A stretch of DNA of 64,000 nt. Origin: Streptomyces halstedii (GTDB taxonomy: Bacteria > Actinomycetota > Actinomycetes > Streptomycetales > Streptomycetaceae). The DNA is taken from positions 1-64,000 of the forward strand of contig JOAZ01000011.1 in NCBI GenBank assembly GCA_000720535.1, written 5' to 3'. Shown piece by piece: positions 42,986 to 50,158 of this stretch. The position numbers and the translations under genes were made by a program. Each line of letters opens with the position of its first letter. Position 1 is the stretch's first letter. The notes under the pieces were generated by a model, which saw only the letters and a program-made list of their open reading frames with translations, was not told where the DNA came from and made no database searches.

Positions 42986-44017
42986 ATGCCCCAGGACGTC
43001 CGGTTCGACCTCCCCTTCACCACACCCGTCAGCCCGCATCTCGCGTACGCGAGGGACCGCCATCTGCTCTGGGTGCGGGAAAGAGGGCTGGTGCGCAGTC
43101 GGGCCGGTTTCGAGGAGTACCGGTCCTGGGACCTCGCCCAGGCCGCGGCCCGCACCTATCCGCACGCCTCGGCGGACGATCTGACCGTCCTGATGAACTG
43201 GTTCTCCCTCGCCTTCCTCTTCGACGACCAGTTCGACTCCGCTCGGCCCGACCGGGCGGACCGGATAGCGGAGGTGGCGCGGGAGCTGATCGCCACGCCG
43301 CTGCGTCCGGCCGGTACCGCGCCTCGGGTGGTCTGCCCCATCACCCTGGCCTGGACGGAGGTCTGGGGGCATCTCTCTAGTGGCATGTCCCTGACCTGGC
43401 AGACGCGGTTCGCCGCGTCCTGGGGGCGCTTCCTGGTGGCCCACTGCGAGGAAGTGGACCTCGCGGCCCAGGATTTGGCCGGGAAGCTGGACCTGGGCGC
43501 CTACGTCGGCTTCCGGCGCCGTACGGTCGGGATCCACCACAGCATCGACATGGGCGAGCGCAGCCGCGGCTTCGAGGTCCCGCCGGCCGCGATGGCCCAT
43601 CCTCTGATGGAGCGGATGCGGGACCTGGCCGCGGACACGATCGGGTTCATGAACGACATCCACTCCTTCGAGCGGGAGCGACGCCGGGGTGACGGCCACA
43701 ACCTCATCGCCGTACTGCGCCAGGAACGGGACTGCTCGTGGGAGGAGGCCATCGGCGAGGCGTACCGGATGACGACCGGCTGCCTCGACGAGTACGTCGG
43801 CCTGGAGGCCCGTGTCCCGCACATGTGCGACGAGTTGGGCCTCGGTGACGAGGAGCGGGCCCGGGTGTGGATGGGCGTGGAGGCCGTCCGGCACTGGATC
43901 AACGGCAACTACGAGTGGGCGCTGACCACCGGCCGCTACGCGGCGGACAAGGACGGCCCGGTGGCCACGGCCGAACTGTCCGGGCGGGGCTCGGTGGACG
44001 ACCTGCTGACGATGTGA
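42986..44017 (+). CDS. class I terpene synthase (sesquiterpene-cyclase type)
   Basis: A 343-residue enzyme that ionises a prenyl diphosphate and cyclises it. The aspartate-rich motif DDQFD is at 80-84; the NSE triad is N223-D-x-x-S227-x-x-x-E231 (NDIHSFERE); a pyrophosphate-sensing Arg sits near 177-179 (RRRT), and the C-terminal RY pair is at 317-318. The N-terminus MPQDVRFDLPF resembles pentalenene-synthase-like proteins. ATG 42986 has AAAGG 6 bases upstream; ATG 42980 is too close to it. The length suits a farnesyl-diphosphate cyclase; the product cannot be deduced. It converges on the conservon P450, which may or may not modify the product. Confidence 0.93.
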   Translation: MPQDVRFDLPFTTPVSPHLAYARDRHLLWVRERGLVRSRAGFEEYRSWDLAQAAARTYPHASADDLTVLMNWFSLAFLFDDQFDSARPDRADRIAEVARELIATPLRPAGTAPRVVCPITLAWTEVWGHLSSGMSLTWQTRFAASWGRFLVAHCEEVDLAAQDLAGKLDLGAYVGFRRRTVGIHHSIDMGERSRGFEVPPAAMAHPLMERMRDLAADTIGFMNDIHSFERERRRGDGHNLIAVLRQERDCSWEEAIGEAYRMTTGCLDEYVGLEARVPHMCDELGLGDEERARVWMGVEAVRHWINGNYEWALTTGRYAADKDGPVATAELSGRGSVDDLLTM

Positions 44018-44025
44018 CACGGGCG

Positions 44026-44057
44026 CACGGCCCGGCCGGACGACCGGCCGGGCCGTG
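44026..44057 (+). terminator. terminator of the terpene synthase gene
   Basis: A 14-bp perfect stem, CACGGCCCGGCCGG (44026-44039) with its complement at 44044-44057, and an ACGA loop, 9 bases after the stop codon. Confidence 0.85.
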
Positions 44058-44085
44058 GCGGCGCACAGGCCGGGACGTCGGTACG

Positions 44086-44199
44086 TGACACGTCGTCAGG
44101 CGGCTCCCGGCGAACGACATGACATGACGTCAGGCCCTCCGAAACAGACATGACGCCGCGTCAGGCTGTAAAAACAGCGGACATGACACGGCGTCAGGC
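44086..44199. repeat. four spaced repeats TGAC-N5-GTCAGGC
   Basis: Sixteen-base units start at 44086, 44120, 44151 and 44184, each TGAC-N5-GTCA-GGC (N5 = ACGTC, ATGAC, GCCGC, ACGGC). Units 1-3 are preceded by ACA or GACA. The spacing of 31-34 bases is close to three helical turns. The array fills the space between the terpene synthase terminator and the end of the P450 gene. Confidence 0.8.
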
Positions 44200-44209
44200 G
44201 TCCGGGACG

Positions 44210-45454
44210 TCAGACGGCGAACTCGACCGGCAGGCTGTCGAGCCTCGACTCCCAGGTGGAGGCGGTGGAGGTGAGTTCGTCCGGCGCCACCGCCAGGCGC
44301 AGTCCGGGCAGCCGGTGCAGCAGGACGTCGACCGCCGTCTCGATGATGGCCTGGCCGATGTTCTGCGCGGGGCACTCGTGCGGGCCGCCGCTGAAGGCGA
44401 GGTGCGAGGCGTTCCCCCTGACCGAGACGTCGGCGTCGGGGCGGATCCCGGGGTCGTGGTTGCCTGCCGCGAGGCCGAGGACGAGCAGGTCGCCCTGCTT
44501 GACCGGACAGCCGCCGAGCTCCAGGTCTGCGGTGGCGAAGCGCCCCGGCAGCACGGCGAGCGGCGGGGTGTTCCACATCACCTCCTCCACGACCGTGGAC
44601 ATGTTCACCTGCCCGCTCACCAGGTCGGACAGCCAGGTGGTGTCGGTGAGGACGAGTTGCAGGGTCCGCGCCAGCAGGTTGCTGGTCGTGGTGTGGGCCG
44701 TGATCAGCACGAGGCGCAGGTGGTTGACGACCTCGTCCTCGTCGAGCGCCGCGTGGTGCTCGATGAGGCCGGAGGCGAAGTCGGATCCGGGTTCGGCGCG
44801 TTTGCGGGCGGCGAGCTCTCCCAATATGCCCATGATGCGCTCGTTGTGTGTGAGGGCGTCCGCACCGCCCTTGATGACGTGCTTGCTCGACTCGGCGAGG
44901 GTGCGCCCCTCCTTCGCGGCGAGTCCGAAGACGCGGGTGAGGACCAGCATCGGCAGGTACTCGGAGAAGTCGGCGACCAGGTCGGCCCGGCCCGTGTCGG
45001 CGAACGCGTCGATCTGCTGGTTCGCGAAGTGCGTGACATGACGACGGATGCCCCGTCCGGCCACGGCGTACAGGTTGTCGGTCACCGCGCCGCGCAGCCG
45101 GCGGTGAGGTTCGCCGTCCTGGGAGACGCAGTCGGGGCGCCAGCCCACCATCTGCATCAGCGGGGAGGCGGTGTCGACCCGGCCTTCCTTGAAGTCCCGC
45201 CAGATGCGGGAGTCCCGGCTGAACTGCAGAGGGTTGTCGAGCACCCGCCGGTTCTCCCGGTAGCCGAGCACGAGCCAGGCGGGGATGTCACCCTCCAGCA
45301 GCACGGGGGCGACGCCGCCGTGCCGCGTGCGCAGTTGCCCGTAGACGGCGTGGGAGAAGTCCTCCACCCCGGAACCGTAGAGCCGGGTGGTGTCCTCGCC
45401 GTGGGCGACCGGGCAGCCGCCCTCGGTGGCTCTGGGCGGGGTCTGTTCGCTCAT
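44210..45454 (-). CDS. cvnE: conservon cytochrome P450 (CvnE type) lacking the ExxR arginine
   Basis: A 414-residue soluble P450. The heme-ligand loop is complete (FSGGPHECPAQ, Cys361). The K-helix, which should contain ExxR, reads VVEEVMWNTPP with Trp294 in the Arg position; the I-helix is TAHTTTSN, without the usual acidic residue before the Thr pair. CYP157 proteins of conservons are known to lack the ExxR Arg, so this is probably one. Its ATG overlaps the GTPase stop by 4 bases. The family partners are the kinase-roadblock-DUF742-GTPase set upstream. Normal oxygenase activity is doubtful; a structural or sensing role is possible. Confidence 0.93.
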   Translation of the reverse strand: MSEQTPPRATEGGCPVAHGEDTTRLYGSGVEDFSHAVYGQLRTRHGGVAPVLLEGDIPAWLVLGYRENRRVLDNPLQFSRDSRIWRDFKEGRVDTASPLMQMVGWRPDCVSQDGEPHRRLRGAVTDNLYAVAGRGIRRHVTHFANQQIDAFADTGRADLVADFSEYLPMLVLTRVFGLAAKEGRTLAESSKHVIKGGADALTHNERIMGILGELAARKRAEPGSDFASGLIEHHAALDEDEVVNHLRLVLITAHTTTSNLLARTLQLVLTDTTWLSDLVSGQVNMSTVVEEVMWNTPPLAVLPGRFATADLELGGCPVKQGDLLVLGLAAGNHDPGIRPDADVSVRGNASHLAFSGGPHECPAQNIGQAIIETAVDVLLHRLPGLRLAVAPDELTSTASTWESRLDSLPVEFAV

Positions 45455-46056
45455 CGGGGCTCCAGGGCAGCGGCCGAACGGTCTTTCAGGTGCCGGATCA
45501 GAGTGACGAGCACGTCACGGCTGGCACTCCGGCTGCGGGCGTCGAAGGACACGACCGGCGTGTGTGACGGGATGTCCAGGGCGTCGCGGATCTCGTCGAC
45601 CGGGTAGTCCTGTGAGTCCGGGAAGATGTTGAGCGCGATGACGAAGGGGACCTTCTGCCGCTCCATCTCCTCGATCGCCCGGAAGCTGGAGGCCAGTCGG
45701 CGGGTGTCCACGAGGACGACGGCGCCGAGCGCGCCTTTGAACAGGCCGTTCCACAGGAACCAGAACCGTTCCTGGCCGGGGGTGCCGAACAGGTACAGCA
45801 TGAGTGTGTCGTTCAGGCTGATCTTGCCGAAGTCCAGGCTGACGGTGGTCTGCGCCTTGTCGGTGACACCGATGAGGTGGTCGTCCCCGGCGCTGGCCTG
45901 GGTCAGGGTCTCCTCGGTCGTCAGGGGCTTGATGTCGCTCACCGAGCGGACCATGGTGGTCTTCCCCGTGCCGAAGCCCCCGGCGATCATCACCTTCACC
46001 GAGCGTGTGTCCCCGGCCGCCGTGCTCCCGGGTTGGTCAAAGCCTTTGAAGTCCAC
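45451..46056 (-). CDS. cvnD: conservon small GTPase (CvnD)
   Basis: A 201-residue Ras-like/MglA-like GTPase. Walker A GGFGTGKTT lies at 26-34; the switch II strand reads YLFGTPGQERFWFLW, so the DxxG aspartate is replaced; the guanine-recognition region is ALNIFPDSQDY in place of NKxD. These changes are typical of conservon GTPases. GTG 46056 has GAGGAGG 7-8 bases upstream; the gene overlaps DUF742 by 20 bases and the P450 gene by 4. It is thought to signal at the membrane together with CvnA-C. Confidence 0.95.
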   Translation of the reverse strand: MDFKGFDQPGSTAAGDTRSVKVMIAGGFGTGKTTMVRSVSDIKPLTTEETLTQASAGDDHLIGVTDKAQTTVSLDFGKISLNDTLMLYLFGTPGQERFWFLWNGLFKGALGAVVLVDTRRLASSFRAIEEMERQKVPFVIALNIFPDSQDYPVDEIRDALDIPSHTPVVSFDARSRSASRDVLVTLIRHLKDRSAAALEPR

Positions 46057-46408
46057 TGAGTACCTCCTCAAGGAGCGCGATGTCGGGCCCACGGCCGACG
46101 TCATGTGCCGGGACGGGATCACGGGCGTCGACGCGGCCTGCCTCAAGCAGGTCGGACAGCAGCACCGCGAGGATGTTGAAGGGCAGCCGGAGGTGGGCGC
46201 CGAGTTCGGCCACCGACAGCGGTTCACGGCAGCGCCGGAGGATCTCCTCGTACTCGTGCTGCATGCCCGATGTGGGGACGTCCCGCGCGATGACGAGGGT
46301 CGCCACGTCCAGGGTCGACGCCGAACCGCCCGGTCCGCTGCGCCCTTTGGTGAGAACGTAGTAGCGCTCAAGGCCGGACGGGTCGGTCGGCCGACGGGGA
46401 GCACTCAT
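46037..46408 (-). CDS. cvnC: conservon DUF742 protein (CvnC)
   Basis: A 123-residue winged-helix-like protein. RYYVLTKGRSGP near the start and EEILRRCREPLSVAELGAHLRLPFNILAVLLSDLLEAGRV are the hallmark of DUF742. It overlaps both cvnB (4 bases) and cvnD (20 bases). In conservons it binds the GTPase or the roadblock protein. Confidence 0.95.
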   Translation of the reverse strand: MSAPRRPTDPSGLERYYVLTKGRSGPGGSASTLDVATLVIARDVPTSGMQHEYEEILRRCREPLSVAELGAHLRLPFNILAVLLSDLLEAGRVDARDPVPAHDVGRGPDIALLEEVLSGLQRL

Positions 46409-46815
46409 CCAGAGTGCCCCTCCAGCCGCGGCGAGGTGCCGAGGAGCTCGCCCATACGGCGGGCCAGATCCCTCATCTGATGGCCGAGCAGGCCTTGGTC
46501 GAGGCCCTCGCGGGCGAGTACGCCGAGGTACGTCTCCACCCCCGCGCGGACGACGAAGAGGTGCCCGCCGTCCACCTCGATCATCGCGAGCCGCAGCTGC
46601 CCGGCGTGCTGCGGGAACTGCTCGGCGACCGGCTGGGCCAGTGCCTGGAGTCCGGCCACCACGGCGGCGAAGCGGTCCACGTCGTCGGGGTCTTCGGCGC
46701 CGAAGGAGGTGATCGCCTTCCCGTCGCTGGAGGCCACGAGGGCGAAGCTGATCTCCTGGATGCTCTCCACGAGGTCGCGCAGCGCCCAGCTCATGTCGGT
46801 TCCCTGGTACGTCAT
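46405..46815 (-). CDS. cvnB: conservon roadblock/LC7 protein (CvnB)
   Basis: A 136-residue roadblock/LC7-domain protein: ALRDLVESIQEISFALVASSDG, the DVDRFAAVVAGLQALA helix and HLFVVRAGVETYLGVLA strand, as in MglB. It likely acts as activator or partner of the GTPase. ATG 46815 is used here; ATG 46794 (MSWALRDL) has the better ribosome site. It follows cvnA by only 4 bases. Confidence 0.94.
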   Translation of the reverse strand: MTYQGTDMSWALRDLVESIQEISFALVASSDGKAITSFGAEDPDDVDRFAAVVAGLQALAQPVAEQFPQHAGQLRLAMIEVDGGHLFVVRAGVETYLGVLAREGLDQGLLGHQMRDLARRMGELLGTSPRLEGHSG

Positions 46816-46819
46816 GGGA

Positions 46820-48508
46820 CTAGTCGCTCTCTTCAGTGCGGTGCTCGGTCGGTGCGCCACCGGCGGCCGTGCCGTGGTCGTCGGCGGCTGCGGTCGGGGA
46901 CCCGTCCGTCGCCGTGCCGGTGTCGCGTCCGGCGTCGGCGAAGGCCGCGAGGCCCGCGAAGGATGCCTCCGGCGGGACGGCCGGGAAGGCGGGGACGGTG
47001 CTCGGGCCGCCCTGGGGGGTTTCGACGGCCGTCTCGCCGCGCCGGCTCCGCCTCCGGGGCAGGCCACCGGGGGTGGTCTCCACCATGTCCTCGTTCTCGA
47101 AGACCGTGACCGGGGCCGGTTCGGGCTGCGGGGCGGCGGGCGCGGTGCCGTGCGGCGCGGCGGGCTCCGTCGAGATCGGCGGTGCGGTGGCCGGGGCGAG
47201 GGCGGGGAGCGGCCGGAAGTACTTGTGCGGTACGACGACCACGACGGACGTGCCCAGCCACGGCGAGTCCGCGAAGGTGACACGGATGTCGTACCGGCGG
47301 GCGAGGAGGCCGACGACGCGAAGGCCGATGTTGGCGTCCTCCGAGATGCCGCCGAGGCCCGCGCCGGGCGAGGTGCCCGCGAGGGCGTGTTCGGCCTCGC
47401 GCTTCTTCTCCTCGCTCAGGCCCTTGCCGGAGTCCTGGATCTCGATGCCGACGCCGTTGGGGACCTCCTTGCCGGAGACGATCACCGGCTCGGTGGGCGG
47501 CGAGTACCGCGCGGCGTTGTCGAGCAGGTGCGCGAAGATCAGCGTGAGGTGGTCCACCAGACCTCCGTCGACGCCGAGTTCGGGCAGGTGGCGCAGTTGG
47601 ACGCGGTGGAAGTCCTTGATCCGGCCGATGCCGCCGCGCACCACGCTCAGCAGGCGTTGCGGTTCCTGCCACTGCCGGCCCGGCCGGTCGGAGCCGCCGA
47701 GTACCACGATGCTGGCGGCGAGGCAGTCGGCGGGGCCGATGGCCTGGTCCAGTTCCATCAGGCACTGGGCGACGGCGGGCTGACGGCCGTGCTCGCCCTG
47801 CATCTCGTGCAGTCGGCCGCGGAGCTTGCTGGTCAGGACGTGAATGCGGTTGCCGACGCCGATGACGGCCTGTTCGGCGGAGGTCGAGCGGTCCAGCTCG
47901 GCCTCGATGCCCCTCAGCGCGGTCCTGAGGACCTTGCCCAGTCCGGCCTGGAGTTCGTCGCCGGCCTTCATGCGCTGCTCGGCGGTCGGGACGATGTCGT
48001 CGATGGCGTCGCCCGCCTTCAACTGTGCGACAGCGGCCGGGAGTTGCTGGTCGCCGAGGAGGGCGATCGCGGCGAGTTGGTGGTCGAGCCGCTCCTGCCA
48101 GACTCCGGCTCGCTCGCTGGACCGGCTCTCGTAGGCCGCGGTCTGCCGGGACAGCCGCTCCTCGTACACCCGGGAGCTCTCCGCCAGCAGCTCCTCGTGC
48201 GCCCGCGCCTGCTCGGCGAGCTGGGTCTTCTGGGCCGCGCGCTCGGTGGCGGACTGCCTGGCGTGTTCGGTCCGGGTGGTGCGGTGGGCCTCCTCGGCCA
48301 GGCGCAGCCGCGTACGGGTGCGCAGGAGGAGAAGTACGCACACGGTGCTGCCGACCGTCGCCGCGAGACCGAGGACGGCCGCGGGTATCCGGTCCGAACT
48401 GATGAATGTCGCGGCCGCTGTCCCGCCACCCAGGCCCAGTGGCATCAGCCACCAGAGGTGCCGGGTGGCAGGGGCCCGCGCCGCCGGAGGCGGAGTGGCG
48501 AGTTCCAT
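46820..48508 (-). CDS. cvnA: conservon sensor-kinase-like protein (CvnA)
   Basis: A 562-residue membrane protein. Two hydrophobic segments (about 18-55) form an N-terminal anchor, followed by a long charged coiled-coil region (about 60-130), a dimerisation part, and a histidine-kinase-type ATPase domain with N-box HLLDNAARYSPP and G-box regions (DSGKGL; GLRVVGLLARRYD). A canonical His box is not evident. The last 150 residues are Pro/Ala-rich and presumably disordered. ATG 48508 is preferred (AAAGGA 5-6 bases upstream), ATG 48514 being the alternative. It heads the conservon, one transcript of five genes to cvnE. Confidence 0.92.
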   Translation of the reverse strand: MELATPPPAARAPATRHLWWLMPLGLGGGTAAATFISSDRIPAAVLGLAATVGSTVCVLLLLRTRTRLRLAEEAHRTTRTEHARQSATERAAQKTQLAEQARAHEELLAESSRVYEERLSRQTAAYESRSSERAGVWQERLDHQLAAIALLGDQQLPAAVAQLKAGDAIDDIVPTAEQRMKAGDELQAGLGKVLRTALRGIEAELDRSTSAEQAVIGVGNRIHVLTSKLRGRLHEMQGEHGRQPAVAQCLMELDQAIGPADCLAASIVVLGGSDRPGRQWQEPQRLLSVVRGGIGRIKDFHRVQLRHLPELGVDGGLVDHLTLIFAHLLDNAARYSPPTEPVIVSGKEVPNGVGIEIQDSGKGLSEEKKREAEHALAGTSPGAGLGGISEDANIGLRVVGLLARRYDIRVTFADSPWLGTSVVVVVPHKYFRPLPALAPATAPPISTEPAAPHGTAPAAPQPEPAPVTVFENEDMVETTPGGLPRRRSRRGETAVETPQGGPSTVPAFPAVPPEASFAGLAAFADAGRDTGTATDGSPTAAADDHGTAAGGAPTEHRTEESD

Positions 48509-49303
48509 CTGCATCCTTTGAAGCAAAAATGATCGAACAGGGGGTGTGCGAGGTGACCGCACCGTTGAGTACGCACGCACCATGAGACGACCGGTCACGA
48601 TCGCGTCAACTCGCTGCGCCGGGAGGGAGCTTATCGGTTGTGAACCCGAAAAGATCAATTCGGCGGTACCGCGAGAGTGAGGATCCCGCCACTCAGAGCC
48701 ATGGGCGGCGCGGCCGGCGCGTATCCCGGGCCGGCGGCCGTTGTCCGACACGTCCTCACGTGGTGGGCAGACGGGGACATCTGCCGCGACGAGCCCCGCG
48801 CTCTCCCGGACGGGGGCAGCGAGCCGCTTCGCCGTAGCCCGGTCACCTGGGCGTTTCCGCCAGGCCGTGCCGAAGGCGCGGAGCGGCGGCCGTGGCGCGA
48901 GGGAGTGGCGGAGCCCGGGGGCGCGGCGGCCGGACCGCCGGACGGACCATGACGCGCGGGGGCGACGGGGTGCCGTTCCGGGGTGTTCCGGGAGGTGTCG
49001 GCCCGGCCCCCACCTCGCGCACACCCCCGCGACGTACATACGTGCGAACTCCGCGGTGTTTGCATCGCGGAAGCGACGTCGCGGCCGCCCGCGGTGGTGC
49101 CAGCACGGTGGATCGCGGTGAGAAGCGCATGTTTTCAGCCGAACCGAGCGGCGTCGGTGACCGCGCCCGGAGGCACGCCCCGCCTCCGGGCGCGGGTGCG
49201 CGGCCGGAGGCGGGAAGGCCGGGCGCGAGAGCTCCGAAAGCCGTTGTCAGTGGCTCCTCATAGAGTTCCGCTCACTTGTTCACAGCGGTGCGGGGAGGCA
49301 CGC
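48509..49303. other. divergent intergenic region between the conservon and the MoxR/VWA operon
   Basis: About 795 bases that must hold the promoters of both large operons. Several frames are open but without coding bias. An AT-richer patch at about 48625-48660 is the likely cvn promoter area. The last 20 bases include GGGAGG (49293-49298), the ribosome site of the DUF4132 gene. No clear -35/-10 pair could be fixed by eye. Confidence 0.45.
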
Positions 49304-50158
49304 ATGGGGTGGGTGAAGGCGGGCGGTTACGAGATCGCCCTCGACGACGGCAAGGTGGTGTGCCGCAACGCGGCGGGACGGCGGCTGAAGTCCGTTCCGG
49401 CCGGAATCGCGGACGATCCGGCGGTCGTGGGCCTGCGCGGTCTCGCCGAGTGGCTGGAGCGGCACGAGCGGCGGTGCCTGGCCGACGTGGAGCGGTGGAT
49501 GGTGCGTTCACTGCCGGTTCCGGCGGCCGTGGTGACCCGTGTGTGGCCGGATCCCGCCTGGCAGGCCGCCCTGCGCGACCTCGTCGTCACGGGACCCGAC
49601 GGAGAGGTCGCGGGATTCCTCCGGGACGCGGACCCCGAGCGGGGGCTCGGCCTGGTGGACCTGGACGGCGACACCGTGCGGATCGCCCCGGACGTCGTGT
49701 GCCTTCCTCATCCCGTGCTCCTCGACGACCTCGACGAGCTGCGGGAGTTCGCCGTCGAGCTCGGCATCGACCAGCGGGCCCAGCAGCTCTTCCGTGAGGT
49801 GTGGCGCCGCCCGGCGGCCGTGGACGCGGCGAGCACACAGGTCGAGGAGTACGCGGGCGGCTCGTTCAAGGAGCTCCGCTTCCTGCACGGCAGGGCGGCC
49901 CAGCTGGGTTACCGGGTGCGGGGCGGGCACGCCCTGTGCTCCGTGCTGGAGGAGGGCCGCACCGCCGAGGCCCGTGTGTGGATCGGCGACTACGACGGCT
50001 ACGAGGAGACCGAGACCGGTCCGCTGACGTGGAGCGGACCCACCGGGGGCACGCTGAGGCTCGGTCAGGTGGGGCCGGTCTCCTGGTCGGAGGGGATGCG
50101 GATGGCGGCCGCTCTGTACGCCGGGCGGGACATCGAGGACGAGGAGCGGGCGGCATGA
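49304..50158 (+). CDS. DUF4132-domain protein, first gene of the MoxR/VWA operon
   Basis: A 284-residue protein that looks like a stand-alone C-terminal part of DUF4132 proteins (E. coli YehI type): WVKAGGYEIALDDGKVVCRN at the start, LAEWLERHERRCLADVERWM, PDGEVAGFLRDADPERGLGLVD, and the final PVSWSEGMRMAAALYAG. ATG 49304 has GGGAGG 6 bases upstream. Its stop overlaps the ATG of the 1662-residue gene (ATGA), so the two are made together. The function of DUF4132 is unknown; it accompanies MoxR ATPases and VWA proteins across bacteria. Confidence 0.88.
   Translation: MGWVKAGGYEIALDDGKVVCRNAAGRRLKSVPAGIADDPAVVGLRGLAEWLERHERRCLADVERWMVRSLPVPAAVVTRVWPDPAWQAALRDLVVTGPDGEVAGFLRDADPERGLGLVDLDGDTVRIAPDVVCLPHPVLLDDLDELREFAVELGIDQRAQQLFREVWRRPAAVDAASTQVEEYAGGSFKELRFLHGRAAQLGYRVRGGHALCSVLEEGRTAEARVWIGDYDGYEETETGPLTWSGPTGGTLRLGQVGPVSWSEGMRMAAALYAGRDIEDEERAA

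Noticed and set aside
49801-50154. Upstream extension of the 1662-aa frame inside the DUF4132 gene
   Set aside because: The extension is Arg/Gly-rich shadow sequence; the ATG at 50155 overlapping the DUF4132 stop is the natural coupled start.
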